Part shown: one piece after another, positions 36,208 to 44,554 of the stretch | Layout: every line of letters starts with the position of its first letter | Position numbering within the stretch: position 1 is the stretch's first letter | DNA from: an uncultured Alphaproteobacteria bacterium | Lineage (GTDB): Bacteria > Pseudomonadota > Alphaproteobacteria > Micavibrionales > Micavibrionaceae | Length of the DNA stretch: 64,000 nucleotides | Assembly: GCA_946480475.1 (NCBI GenBank) | Contig: CAMLJM010000014.1 | Location: 6,101-70,100, forward strand | Reading direction: 5' to 3' | Notes under the pieces: model-generated | Seen by the model: only the letters and a program-made list of their open reading frames with translations | What the model was told of the DNA's origin: nothing | Databases searched by the model: none | Made by a program: the position numbers and the translations under genes

Positions 36208-38257
36208 TGCGGAACAGGCTGCCGGTGCCGACCTGATCTTCGCGGAAATGTAGGCGCTCGCGGTGTTCACCTTTCTTTCCCGTGTTAAAACTGTCAACTG
36301 GGCGGAAGTACCCCATAACACGCGTCCATACACTGGTTTTGGCGCCGCATTTAGGGCATTCCGGTTGTTCTCCGTTCAGATAGCCATGAGTTTCACAGGT
36401 TGAAAATACTGGCGTGACTGTTATATATGGCATTTGGTAGTTCTCGATGACTTTCCTGACGAAATTCTTGCAAGCTTCTGCGCTTGATAGTTTTTCATTC
36501 ATATACAGATGGAGAACGGTTCCGCCTGTATATTTGCATTGCAGCCTGTTTTGCAGTTCCAGCGCTTCGAAAGGATCATCGGTGTGGCTAACGGGAATCT
36601 GGGACGAGTTAGTATAATAGATATTCTCCCCTGATCCAGCTTGGATGATATCCGCGTAACGCTTCTTATCTTCCTTAGCGAAGCGGTATGTTGTGCCTTC
36701 TGCCGGGGTGGCTTCAAGATTGTAGAGGTTTCCCGTCTCTTCCTGATAAGACACCATGCGCGAACGCATGTGATCTAGTATTTCAAGGCTCATGGCAATA
36801 CCGCGTTCGTCGGTAATATCATATTTATCGCCTGTGAAGTTACGGATCATCTCATTCATGCCGTTGACGCCGATCGTAGAAAAGTGATTCTTAAGGAATG
36901 GCAGATAACGCGATGTGTATGGATAAAGGCCGCGATCATACATTTTCTGCACAAAGGCCCGCTTCTTCTCCAGTGTCGATTTGCCGATGTCCATCAGCCG
37001 GTCGATTTCTTTCACAAGCGCTGTATGATCGCCATTGAAGCGGTAGCCGAGACGGGCCATGTTGAGCGTGACAACGCCGATTGATCCTGTCATTTCTGCA
37101 GACCCGAAGAGGCCGTTGCCCCGCTTTAATAGTTCGCGTAAGTCAAGTTGCAAGCGACAACACATCGAACGAACAGCGCCGGGTGAGTAGGCTTCAGGGT
37201 TTCTGACGCGTTCCCCTCTGTCGTTCTTCATCCACTGGCTACCGACAAAATTCTGGAAGTAGGAAGAGCCGACTTTTGCCGTATTTTCAAAAATGGCCTT
37301 GGCTACTTTACTATCCCAATTGAAATCTTCCGTGATATTGACGGTTGGAATCGGGAATGTGAAAGGTTGGCCTGAGGAGTCGCCTTCGGTCATAACTTCA
37401 TAATAGGCTATGGCGATCATTTCCATTTCCGGTCCAAAATGCTTGAAGGTTAAATCCTCAAGCGTACGTATGCCCATGTCACGCTGCTGAGCGCGTGTTA
37501 GCAAATCATCATTGCCAATGCCGCGGAAGAAATGCCTGTCTTTATATGTGGGGAAAGAGCCTTGCAGATCTTCGGGTACCGTAATATCAAGTGTGATGTT
37601 CGTGAAGGGCGACTGCCCCCAGCGTGCTGGAACGTTTAGGTTATAGACGAATTGCCGGATGGCTTTCTTGACCTCGCGGAAAGACAGGTTGTCATAGAAA
37701 ACGTATGGTGCCAGATAAGTATCGAAGCTGGAGAAAGCCTGCGCACCAGCCCATTCGGATTGAAGAATGCCCATAAAATTCGCCATTTGCCCTAGAGCCT
37801 CACGGAAATGGCGCGGCGGGCGCGACGATACCCGGCCCCGGACGCCATCAAAACCTTCGTTGAGGAGTGCGCGCAAGCTCCAGCCGGCACAATAGCCGCT
37901 CAGGCAATCGAGATCGTGGATATGGACATCGCCTTGACGGTGCGCCTGTCCCTCTTCGGCGCTGTAGACTTCATCGAGCCAGAAATTGGCAATGACCTTT
38001 CCGGCGACGTTATTGATCAGACCGGCGTTTGAATATCCGGTATTGGCGTTGGCGTTGATGCGCCAGTCCGATTTGGAAATGTATTCGGAAACCGCCTCGC
38101 TGCAATCTACCTGCGTACCGCCATAGAGTGTTGTGATATGATCTGTGGTTGTGCTCAGGGCTTTTTTGACGATCTCCTGATTCTTTTTCCCGGTTCTTTT
38201 TTCAGAAGTTGAATCTGTGGACTTTTTGACTTCAGAGGTGGTGAGAATGGCGGCCAT
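36200..38257 (-). CDS. nrdD: Anaerobic (class III) ribonucleoside-triphosphate reductase
   Basis: A 685-residue glycyl-radical enzyme that makes deoxynucleotides without oxygen. I chose the ATG at 38257 (MAAILTTSEVK), preceded by AGGAGA; there the protein starts without the upstream 32-codon extension. Near the C-terminus are the zinc-binding Cys pairs (CETHG and CPKCG) and the glycyl-radical loop RVMGY (Gly near 649). Early on are DIHDLDCLSGYCAGWSL and SVQWAGAQAF-like active-site blocks. It is cotranscribed with nrdG. Upstream lie an FNR box and two NrdR boxes. Confidence 0.95.
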   Translation of the reverse strand: MAAILTTSEVKKSTDSTSEKRTGKKNQEIVKKALSTTTDHITTLYGGTQVDCSEAVSEYISKSDWRINANANTGYSNAGLINNVAGKVIANFWLDEVYSAEEGQAHRQGDVHIHDLDCLSGYCAGWSLRALLNEGFDGVRGRVSSRPPRHFREALGQMANFMGILQSEWAGAQAFSSFDTYLAPYVFYDNLSFREVKKAIRQFVYNLNVPARWGQSPFTNITLDITVPEDLQGSFPTYKDRHFFRGIGNDDLLTRAQQRDMGIRTLEDLTFKHFGPEMEMIAIAYYEVMTEGDSSGQPFTFPIPTVNITEDFNWDSKVAKAIFENTAKVGSSYFQNFVGSQWMKNDRGERVRNPEAYSPGAVRSMCCRLQLDLRELLKRGNGLFGSAEMTGSIGVVTLNMARLGYRFNGDHTALVKEIDRLMDIGKSTLEKKRAFVQKMYDRGLYPYTSRYLPFLKNHFSTIGVNGMNEMIRNFTGDKYDITDERGIAMSLEILDHMRSRMVSYQEETGNLYNLEATPAEGTTYRFAKEDKKRYADIIQAGSGENIYYTNSSQIPVSHTDDPFEALELQNRLQCKYTGGTVLHLYMNEKLSSAEACKNFVRKVIENYQMPYITVTPVFSTCETHGYLNGEQPECPKCGAKTSVWTRVMGYFRPVDSFNTGKKGEHRERLHFREDQVGTGSLFRNV

Positions 38258-38315
38258 AGGGCGTCTCCTGTGATCTGCTGGTTGTGAATAAGCTTGTGGA
38301 AAAGAAAACGTGATA

Positions 38316-38331
38316 ACACAAGATTTTGTGT
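38316..38331 (-). promoter_or_regulatory. NrdR box 1 (proximal) of nrdD
   Basis: ACACAAGATTTTGTGT, an almost perfect palindrome matching the NrdR consensus. It is one of a pair spaced 32 bp start to start, i.e. three helical turns, as known for NrdR operators. Confidence 0.75.
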
Positions 38332-38347
38332 CTTTCGGGTAAAGTCT

Positions 38348-38363
38348 ACACAATATGTGGTAT
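38348..38363 (-). promoter_or_regulatory. NrdR box 2 (distal) of nrdD
   Basis: ACACAATATGTGGTAT, a good NrdR-type half-palindrome 32 bp from box 1. The pair brackets the probable -10 (TAGACT, minus strand), so binding of NrdR would block the promoter. Confidence 0.65.
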
Positions 38364-38369
38364 TAAAAA

Positions 38370-38383
38370 TTGACCTGAATCAA
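38370..38383 (-). promoter_or_regulatory. FNR/Dnr box upstream of nrdD
   Basis: TTGACctgaATCAA, one mismatch to the consensus, 7 bp upstream of the distal NrdR box. It would sit at about -41.5 from a start near 38335. Confidence 0.75.
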
Positions 38384-38434
38384 AAAGCAGCCGACATTTC
38401 TGCCAGCTGCTTTCAGTGTTAATTGTCTTGGGAA

Positions 38435-38623
38435 TTATTTCTTATGGTGAGGGCAGTCTTTGCCCTTCATATGTTCGTCATGACAGCCGCAAGTGCATGC
38501 ATCACCCCCTATACATTGTGCTTTTTCGCAATTATGTGGGCATTGCGCACCTATTGGTGTTGGTTGAGTGGCGCAAGCTGATAAGGCCAGTACCATGGCT
38601 ATAGCCATTAGTGATCGAGTCAT
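38435..38623 (-). CDS. Small Cys/His-rich lipoprotein
   Basis: A 62-residue protein with a lipobox (LSAC, Cys near 17). The mature part has seven Cys and several His (CPHNCEKAQC, CTCGCHDEH, CPHHKK), which suggests metal binding on the periplasmic side. GGAGAC precedes the ATG. It follows the 117-residue gene by 21 bp, and both lie downstream of an FNR-type box. Family unknown. Confidence 0.65.
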   Translation of the reverse strand: MTRSLMAIAMVLALSACATQPTPIGAQCPHNCEKAQCIGGDACTCGCHDEHMKGKDCPHHKK

Positions 38624-38644
38624 TCTTTAGTCTCCATAAAATAT

Positions 38645-38998
38645 TCATCCGATTCGTTTTCTGTGGAATGACATTTCCTTTGGCGGTTTATCAATGTTGT
38701 AGTGGGGGGTAGGGAGGAGTAAAGCAAACCCTCTTTCAATAGGGAGCTTTGCAAAAGAAAGGTTTAATCTGAAATCGGTTTGGTTGAGCAGAGCCATACA
38801 GCAGTTCAGACAATGAGAACCAATTTGAGTAGAGGATTTATGCCCAGGAAGATCTGGTAAAGATTCGTGATCGGGGAGAAAAGATGAATTGTGCTGGGTT
38901 TCATGGTGCTTGTCATGGCAATCAAGCATAGCCCATGCATTCATATTGAAGCTTGTCAGAAGCAGGGCCATCAGAATGCTCGCAATGAATTGTCTCAT
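38645..38998 (-). CDS. Small exported Cys/His-containing protein
   Basis: A 117-residue protein with a signal peptide (about residues 1-23) and a mature part with a His-rich stretch (DCHDKHHETQH) and an HCLNCC motif near residue 65, which resembles small exported metal-related proteins (DUF2946-like at best). An FNR-type box lies 35 bp before the ATG. It is the first gene of a two-gene unit with the Cys/His-rich lipoprotein. A role in metal handling during anaerobic growth is a guess. Confidence 0.6.
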   Translation of the reverse strand: MRQFIASILMALLLTSFNMNAWAMLDCHDKHHETQHNSSFLPDHESLPDLPGHKSSTQIGSHCLNCCMALLNQTDFRLNLSFAKLPIERGFALLLPTPHYNIDKPPKEMSFHRKRIG

Positions 38999-39032
38999 TT
39001 TTTCAGAATGATCTCATTATTCTTCATGGAAA

Positions 39033-39046
39033 ATGATCTGGATCAA
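39033..39046 (-). promoter_or_regulatory. FNR/Dnr box upstream of the Cys/His-rich pair
   Basis: ATGATctggATCAA, one mismatch to TTGAT-N4-ATCAA. The short distance to the ATG (35 bp) is unusual for an activating site at -41.5. Confidence 0.55.
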
Positions 39047-39102
39047 TTGTGGCGTAGTATATTAATCCACGTTAAGTTTTTTTGAGTTTAAGCATGAAAG
39101 CG

Positions 39103-40017
39103 CTAAACTGCTTTCCTTCTCTCAATCCATTCATATCCCTTGGCTTTATGGAAGAATCCGTTAGAGAAGGGAATATCGGGCCTTACTTCTTTCAGCTCCT
39201 CTGTCATCGAGAGGGGGTCGACTTTCTTTTCCAAGATCTTGCGGAACAGCTTTGATACCTTGACCATATCATGGTTATGGGGGGATAAGCGGTAATGAGA
39301 TATTCCCATGTCAGCCAGCATTTCAATTTCTTGCGCCAGATTAAGGCATGTATGCGACATGGTGGCAATGCCATTGATGGCCAGGAATGGCTGACCTTTC
39401 AAGGTTTTTAGTTCCATGCCGTCGGCATCGTTTTCACAAACGAATTGGCAATTATCCTTTACGCGACCATGTGTACGCGCGTGATAGCAGCGTGCAGATA
39501 GAGCCAGAGGAATCCGGCCGTAAACGAGTACTTCAGTAGAAATGCCTAATTGGCTGGCGCGACGGGAAAGGACGGATAGAGAAGGCCCGGGGAGTTCGGC
39601 GGGAAAACAAACATGTTCGGCGCCATTCAATGCCAGGAACGTGAGCGTATTTTCATTATAAATATTCATAAAGGGGCCAATAGTATGCGGCCTTCCTGAA
39701 AGGTAATATAAGGCTGATGTGTCATTGGCTTCGACCAGGATGTTTTCGGCAGCCGCCATTCCTGATACCATCTTGCGGTCGTGCTTGATCATGACCTCGG
39801 CAAGCGTTGAGAAGATCACCTTCTTTCCGGCCTTCTTTAGATAATCGGCAACTTCTTCATAAAGCGGTTCGTAGAAGGGGGCCCGTTTGGAACAAATTAC
39901 CTCGCCTATATAAACAATATCAATGGGTGCTTCATCAGCGATCCTTTTATAAAAATCTTTCCATTGCGGGGCGGGCCAGTGATACTGGATAGGCCCCAAA
40001 GTTAATTGCGGTTTCAT
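39103..40017 (-). CDS. ubiV: UbiV, subunit of the O2-independent ubiquinone hydroxylase
   Basis: A peptidase-U32-like protein (304 residues from the ATG at 40017, after GAGGTGGAG; a GTG two codons upstream is possible). UbiU-UbiV carry [4Fe-4S] clusters and hydroxylate the ubiquinone ring without oxygen. The Cys set typical of UbiV is visible: CSKRAPF near 45, and RCYHARTHGRVKDNCQFVC around 178-196. Its ATG overlaps the TGA stop of ubiU (ATGA), so the pair is translationally coupled. Confidence 0.92.
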   Translation of the reverse strand: MKPQLTLGPIQYHWPAPQWKDFYKRIADEAPIDIVYIGEVICSKRAPFYEPLYEEVADYLKKAGKKVIFSTLAEVMIKHDRKMVSGMAAAENILVEANDTSALYYLSGRPHTIGPFMNIYNENTLTFLALNGAEHVCFPAELPGPSLSVLSRRASQLGISTEVLVYGRIPLALSARCYHARTHGRVKDNCQFVCENDADGMELKTLKGQPFLAINGIATMSHTCLNLAQEIEMLADMGISHYRLSPHNHDMVKVSKLFRKILEKKVDPLSMTEELKEVRPDIPFSNGFFHKAKGYEWIERRKAV

Positions 40018-41027
40018 CTCCACCTCTTGCTTTTGAATGCGCCTTCGGTTTGCTTGTTACCTTCGGTCAGAGCCAGCAGGTCGTTCAGTTCCGGCTCTTC
40101 ACCGTTCATGTAAGCATCGATTGTTTTCCTGAAAGAAGCCACAACAGCCTCTACATATGCTTTGGAACGCTGGCGGCCTTCGATTTTTAGAGCGGTGACT
40201 CCGGCCTTCATAAGTTCAGGCAACAGTGCTGTCAGATTGAGACTGACAGGCTCTTCGAACGCATAATAAGGGGTTTTGTGATCCTTGGTTACGTAGCGGC
40301 CTTTGCATATGGTGGGATATCCTGCTTTCTCACCACACGAAAAACAGTCAATCGTGAATTCGCCCAAGCGAGTTGTCAGGTTACGGTCTTTATCTTCATC
40401 ATAGTGAACGTCGCTGGCGGGGGAACAAACCCCGTCCATATTGGTAGAAACACCGGTTGCATAATTGGTCAGGCTGCATCGACCTTCCGCCATCATGCCG
40501 ATATTGCCGAAGATGAAAGCTTCGATCTCGCACGGAATCTCGCTATGAACGGCTTTAATTTCCTGCACGGTCAGAATGCGCGGCAGGACAACGCGCTTGA
40601 TATCGAAAGACCGGCAGTAGAAATTTATCGCCTCGGGTGATGAGGCCCCTGCTTGGACGGACAGATGCAGGCGTTGATCTGGATATGTTCTGTGGGCGTA
40701 GTCGGCCACACCGATATCGGCGACAATTATCGCATCGACGCCAAAGCTGCACGCCATGTCAATGGCTTGCTTCCACAGATCAAATGCACCGGCGGGAGGG
40801 AATGTGTTTGCTGCCAGCAGGATTTTGGCGCCGCGCTCATGGGCGTAAGAAATTCCCTGTTTCATTTCTTCCGGCGTGAAATTCAACCCGGGGAAATTGC
40901 GGGCGTTGGTGGCATTCTGAAATCCACAGTAAACAGCATCAGCGCCTGCATCGACGGCGGTACGCAAAGCGGCGGGGGTTCCGGCGGGGCAGACAAGTTC
41001 TGGGCGTTGCATGACGGATTGTTTCAT
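40014..41027 (-). CDS. ubiU: UbiU, subunit of the O2-independent ubiquinone hydroxylase
   Basis: A 337-residue U32-family protein with LVCPAGTPAALRTAVDAGADAVY-like start, the Cys-containing GRCSLTNYATG and GVCSPAS block near 170-190, and DCFSCGEKAGYPTICKGRY near 230, which supply the cluster ligands. It overlaps ubiT by 4 bp upstream and ubiV by 4 bp downstream. Together with ubiA at 5.4 kb this lets the cell build ubiquinone for nitrate respiration in the absence of O2. Confidence 0.93.
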   Translation of the reverse strand: MKQSVMQRPELVCPAGTPAALRTAVDAGADAVYCGFQNATNARNFPGLNFTPEEMKQGISYAHERGAKILLAANTFPPAGAFDLWKQAIDMACSFGVDAIIVADIGVADYAHRTYPDQRLHLSVQAGASSPEAINFYCRSFDIKRVVLPRILTVQEIKAVHSEIPCEIEAFIFGNIGMMAEGRCSLTNYATGVSTNMDGVCSPASDVHYDEDKDRNLTTRLGEFTIDCFSCGEKAGYPTICKGRYVTKDHKTPYYAFEEPVSLNLTALLPELMKAGVTALKIEGRQRSKAYVEAVVASFRKTIDAYMNGEEPELNDLLALTEGNKQTEGAFKSKRWR

Positions 41028-41545
41028 GAGTTTCTTCCGATATGGCGTAAGATTGAGGCTGTGGCGCGGCCCAGCGGACCGAATTGACCGGCCAGATCAT
41101 CAACTATGCTGCCGTCCAGGTCATCAAGAGCGTTTCGCAGGACCACAATAGCCTCTGTATCACCCTCTACGATCAGGTCGCGGGTAAAGAAAAGCGCGTC
41201 GCCGTCGAGATTACCGTCAATCATGTTGAGCAATGTCAGGAAAGTTCCGGCGATGCGTGCATCGTATGAGGCAGAATATCGTCCGCGCCGGCAGGCGCGA
41301 AGGCGTGGTTGCGTTGCATGCGGCGTTAAGAATAAGATAAACGGCATGTTGGTAGGATCGATCAAATAGGTTTTGTTCTGGTGGATACCCAGGCGCCCGA
41401 ATAATTCAGGCCTGTTCTCAGCCGCTCTGCGGATAATCCTGCCGAGAAGGGGTTGGAGTAAGGGCAAAGGCAGTGGTGCCAACAGATGGCGGGGTAAATT
41501 CTGGAATGAAGATTGCGGGCTAGCAGCCCTTCTGTTCGATAGCAT
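41024..41545 (-). CDS. ubiT: UbiT, SCP2-domain ubiquinone biosynthesis accessory factor
   Basis: A 173-residue SCP2-type lipid-binding protein, the anaerobic counterpart of UbiJ. The C-terminal half shows FLTLLNMIDGNLDGDALFFTRDLIVEGDTEA, the UbiT mark, preceded by a Pro/Leu-rich amphipathic N-terminus. It is the first gene of ubiTUV and has two FNR-type boxes upstream. Confidence 0.9.
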   Translation of the reverse strand: MLSNRRAASPQSSFQNLPRHLLAPLPLPLLQPLLGRIIRRAAENRPELFGRLGIHQNKTYLIDPTNMPFILFLTPHATQPRLRACRRGRYSASYDARIAGTFLTLLNMIDGNLDGDALFFTRDLIVEGDTEAIVVLRNALDDLDGSIVDDLAGQFGPLGRATASILRHIGRNS

Positions 41546-41582
41546 GATGCGTAAGGTTTACTACTCTGAATCTTTCTTATGT

Positions 41583-41596
41583 TTGACTTAAGTCAA
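41583..41596. promoter_or_regulatory. FNR/Dnr box 1 between ubiT and the TauE-like gene
   Basis: TTGACttaaGTCAA, a perfect palindrome of the FNR/Dnr type, 38 bp upstream of ubiT. Confidence 0.7.
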
Positions 41597-41597
41597 C

Positions 41598-41611
41598 TTG
41601 ATCGGCGTCAA
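41598..41611. promoter_or_regulatory. FNR/Dnr box 2 between ubiT and the TauE-like gene
   Basis: TTGATcggcGTCAA, 15 bp centre to centre from box 1. The two boxes may serve the two divergent units (ubiTUV and permease-moeA). Confidence 0.6.
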
Positions 41612-41631
41612 TTGAGGAAGCGCCTTTTGTA

Positions 41632-42405
41632 TTGCAGAATGAATGTATGTTATTACCGTTATTGTTTTTTGCGACAGCCGCTTTGTATGCAACCGTAGGA
41701 TTCGGCGGAGGATCGACATATACAGCCTTGTTAGTGCTGGCGGAAACTGATTATCGCATACTGCCGGTTTTGTCTTTGCTATGTAATATTATCGTTGTTA
41801 GCGGGGGCGTGTACAGGTTTTCTCATGCCCGTCATCTTAACTTATCTCAAGCTGTGCCGTGGGCGATCATCTCCGTACCGATGGCATGGTTGGGCGGCTA
41901 TCTCCATATATCGGAGAAGCTATTTATAGGGATATTGGGTTTAACCCTTCTGATGGCGGGGTTTCTGGTGCTTATACAGAATCAAGGCAGGATGATGGTT
42001 GAAGCGCGGGCGACTCGCTTTACTAACCCTCTCGTGCCGATTGCTGCTGGGGGCGGGCTTGGCTTTATTTCAGGGATTACAGGTATTGGCGGCGGAATAT
42101 TCCTAGCTCCTGTGCTTTATCTAATGCGCTGGGGCTCTCCGCGCATGATTTCCGGTACATGCAGCTTCTTTATCCTTGTGAATTCTTTGGCTGGTCTGGC
42201 CGGACAGCTTATGAAACAGGAAGGTACTCAGGATATATATGATTCTCTACTTTCTTTCTGGATGCTGTTCCCGGCTGTGTTTATTGGCGGACAGATAGGT
42301 TCTTATATGGGTTCCACGCGGATCGAGCAGCGCTTCATTCGTATAATGACGTCATTACTTATGCTATATGTAGCGATTAGGTTGCTGTGGCGATGGTGGG
42401 TATGA
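41632..42405 (+). CDS. TauE/SafE-family membrane permease
   Basis: A membrane protein of about 257 residues with 7-8 helices and the TauE/SafE repeats (VGFGGGSTYTALLVL and ITGIGGGIFLAPVLYL). The family exports sulfite, sulfoacetate and other organic anions. The frame opens with TTG at 41632; an ATG at 41647 (MLLPLLFF) is equally possible and fits a promoter start close to it. It is followed 13 bp later by moeA, so it belongs to an anaerobic/molybdenum unit; an oxyanion substrate would fit but is not shown. Confidence 0.82.
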   Translation: MQNECMLLPLLFFATAALYATVGFGGGSTYTALLVLAETDYRILPVLSLLCNIIVVSGGVYRFSHARHLNLSQAVPWAIISVPMAWLGGYLHISEKLFIGILGLTLLMAGFLVLIQNQGRMMVEARATRFTNPLVPIAAGGGLGFISGITGIGGGIFLAPVLYLMRWGSPRMISGTCSFFILVNSLAGLAGQLMKQEGTQDIYDSLLSFWMLFPAVFIGGQIGSYMGSTRIEQRFIRIMTSLLMLYVAIRLLWRWWV

Positions 42406-42418
42406 AAAAGGAGAGGGT

Positions 42419-43639
42419 ATGTTCACTTATAGCGAGGCGCTGCGGATTATCCTGCAACAGGGAAGACAATATTGTCTGACCCATGAAAAAATAGATGTCA
42501 CCTATATAGCGGGACGTATTAATGCTGCAGACGTCGTGGCGGCTGTCGATAACCAGCCGTTCGATAACTCTGCTATGGATGGTTTTGCCGTGAGAATTGC
42601 TGATCTTGCACAAGCTTCTGAAACGCAACCTGTCTCCTTATCTGTAGCAGGGCATGTTGCAGCGGGGGATTTGAATCGCTTCGCGATGCTGCCTTCGGGG
42701 CAATGCTATGAAATCATGACGGGTGCGCCTGTGCCGACTGGCTGTGATGCGGTTGTACCTGTTGAGAGAACGACTAGGGATGGCGCAGGCCGCGTTATTT
42801 TTCTTCACAGTGCTGTTGTAGGCGAGAATATTCGCTATGCTGGTTCTGATTTTCACCAAGGGGATATTCTTGTCAGAAAGTCAGAAACTTTACATCCCGG
42901 CCATATTTTGGCACTGGCTACCGCGGGGGTGGGTTATCTTGATGTCGTGCGCAAGGCTAAAGTCGCGCTGATATCGACTGGGCAGGAAGTTGTTGAATCT
43001 TTCGATATGGCGCTTGAATACGGGCAAATATATAATTCGACAAAACCTTATTTAAAAAGCGCTATGGCTGGTATGGGTATGGATGTGGTTGCCAGCGACA
43101 CCGTACAGGATGATCCTGCTGCCTTCCGGAAGAAGCTGGAAGCTCTGCAAGGTATCGATATTCTTGTTTCAACCGGGGCTGTATCTGCTGGAATGCATGA
43201 TTTTGTCCCTTCTGTGCTGAAAGAAATGGGCGCCGAAATATTTTTCCACAAAGTGGCGATTCGTCCGGGTAAGCCGGTTTTATTTGCTAAATTTCCCCAT
43301 GGCGGGCCATTTTATTTTGGGTTGCCGGGGAATCCTGCGGCGACAGCGGCGGGTCTGAAATTTTTTATCTATCCGCTTTTGTGCGCCTTGCAAGGATTGC
43401 AGCCCCCTATGCCGCGGTATGCTGTTATGCAGGGTTCTTTCAGGAAAGGTGACATGCCGTTGCGTTTTTTCATGCAGGCACATACTTTTGTAGACCCAAA
43501 AGGGCAGTGCGTGATCGAGATCGCTCAAAAACAACCGTCTTTTATGGTCAGCCCGTTTGCTGCATCTAATGCATGGGCAGTCATTCCCGAAGATATTTGT
43601 GAATTGAAAGACGGCGATCTCGTCGAATTCTATCAGTGA
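42419..43639 (+). CDS. moeA: Molybdopterin molybdenumtransferase MoeA
   Basis: A 406-residue MoeA, which inserts molybdate into adenylylated molybdopterin. Signatures: PFDNSAMDGFAV (residues about 43-54), MTGAPVPTGCDAVVPVE, STGQEVV and GLPGNPAATAAG. Length is normal for MoeA. It is cotranscribed with the TauE-like gene. Its last 7 bp overlap the convergent Crp/Fnr gene. The cofactor is needed by the nitrate reductase encoded just downstream. Confidence 0.94.
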   Translation: MFTYSEALRIILQQGRQYCLTHEKIDVTYIAGRINAADVVAAVDNQPFDNSAMDGFAVRIADLAQASETQPVSLSVAGHVAAGDLNRFAMLPSGQCYEIMTGAPVPTGCDAVVPVERTTRDGAGRVIFLHSAVVGENIRYAGSDFHQGDILVRKSETLHPGHILALATAGVGYLDVVRKAKVALISTGQEVVESFDMALEYGQIYNSTKPYLKSAMAGMGMDVVASDTVQDDPAAFRKKLEALQGIDILVSTGAVSAGMHDFVPSVLKEMGAEIFFHKVAIRPGKPVLFAKFPHGGPFYFGLPGNPAATAAGLKFFIYPLLCALQGLQPPMPRYAVMQGSFRKGDMPLRFFMQAHTFVDPKGQCVIEIAQKQPSFMVSPFAASNAWAVIPEDICELKDGDLVEFYQ

Positions 43640-44439
43640 CAGCCCTTCAGGTTTTCATTGTGTATAGGACATTTTTCAGAATTGAATCGTGGACAGGCAT
43701 GGGCAGTATCTGGGTCGCAGAAATGGCATAAAACATAAGCATCACGCAGCGTTATTTTTTCCTGATCAACGTTGATCCCCATTTTCTTTATCTGGTTGAG
43801 AGCGCGGGAAAATGTTTCCGGCGTCATACCGAGGTGATTGGCAATCATGGACTTTTGAAATGTTAGGGCAATGTCCATGGAGTCAGAGCCTTGTTCCAGA
43901 TGTTGTTTCAGCAAGTAATAGCCCAGACGTTCTGCAGGCGTTTTTGTAATAATCCCGTCTATCTGTTGCATAGCGTTTTTGTAATGCCGTGTAATGATTT
44001 TTAGAAGATTGCATGCGAATTGCGCATCCTGGAGGACATGCCTGCGGACGGTTTCCGCAGGAATCATGAGTAAGCTGCTGTCTTCTATGGCTACTGCGCT
44101 AATGGGTGATTTACCACCCATAAAGATGACGGCATCCATGAAGGTTTCGCCGCTATGCAGCAAGCGAATAGTCGCTTCGCTGCCATCTATGCCATAGCGA
44201 ACAGTCTTGATGCCCCCTTTTATAATAAAAAACAAGTAGGCAGGGATATCACCTTGCTGAACCAGATGCTTACCTACAGGATGCTTCTGCATAATCGAAT
44301 TGGAAAGCAAGGTTTGTATGCTGGACTCAGTCAAACCCTGGAAAAGAGACGTAGTTTCATCTTCGCCCTTATTGGTCTCTCTCAGCCTCATACGTCGAAG
44401 AAGGTCGTCTATAAATAGCTGCACAGGTTTATCAGGCAT
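43633..44439 (-). CDS. Crp/Fnr-family regulator with a C-terminal Cys cluster
   Basis: A 268-residue regulator with an N-terminal cNMP-binding-like barrel (about 30-150) and a winged helix (about 185-240). The recognition helix has TPETFSRAL, typical for binding TTGAT-N4-ATCAA. FNR's N-terminal Cys set is missing. The C-terminal extension has Cys at 238, 241, 249, 257 and 267 (CX2C-X7-C-X7-C-X9-C), which could hold an iron-sulfur cluster or zinc. It is divergent from narK1. A perfect FNR box stands 17 bp before its ATG, so it may repress itself. Confidence 0.85.
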   Translation of the reverse strand: MPDKPVQLFIDDLLRRMRLRETNKGEDETTSLFQGLTESSIQTLLSNSIMQKHPVGKHLVQQGDIPAYLFFIIKGGIKTVRYGIDGSEATIRLLHSGETFMDAVIFMGGKSPISAVAIEDSSLLMIPAETVRRHVLQDAQFACNLLKIITRHYKNAMQQIDGIITKTPAERLGYYLLKQHLEQGSDSMDIALTFQKSMIANHLGMTPETFSRALNQIKKMGINVDQEKITLRDAYVLCHFCDPDTAHACPRFNSEKCPIHNENLKGCH

Positions 44440-44455
44440 TTTTCCCTTCCCTATC

Positions 44456-44469
44456 TTGATTCAGATCAA
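44456..44469. promoter_or_regulatory. FNR/Dnr box between the Crp/Fnr gene and narK1
   Basis: TTGATtcagATCAA, a perfect match. The distance to narK1 (86 bp to its ATG) suits activation; the site is too near the regulator's own ATG for that and would suit repression of it. Confidence 0.8.
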
Positions 44470-44554
44470 TTACCAACGGTTGTGACTATGTGAGAAATAA
44501 CTATAAGCCTCTTTAGTGGCAAGTATACTAAAACTTCAATAACGGATTATTGAA

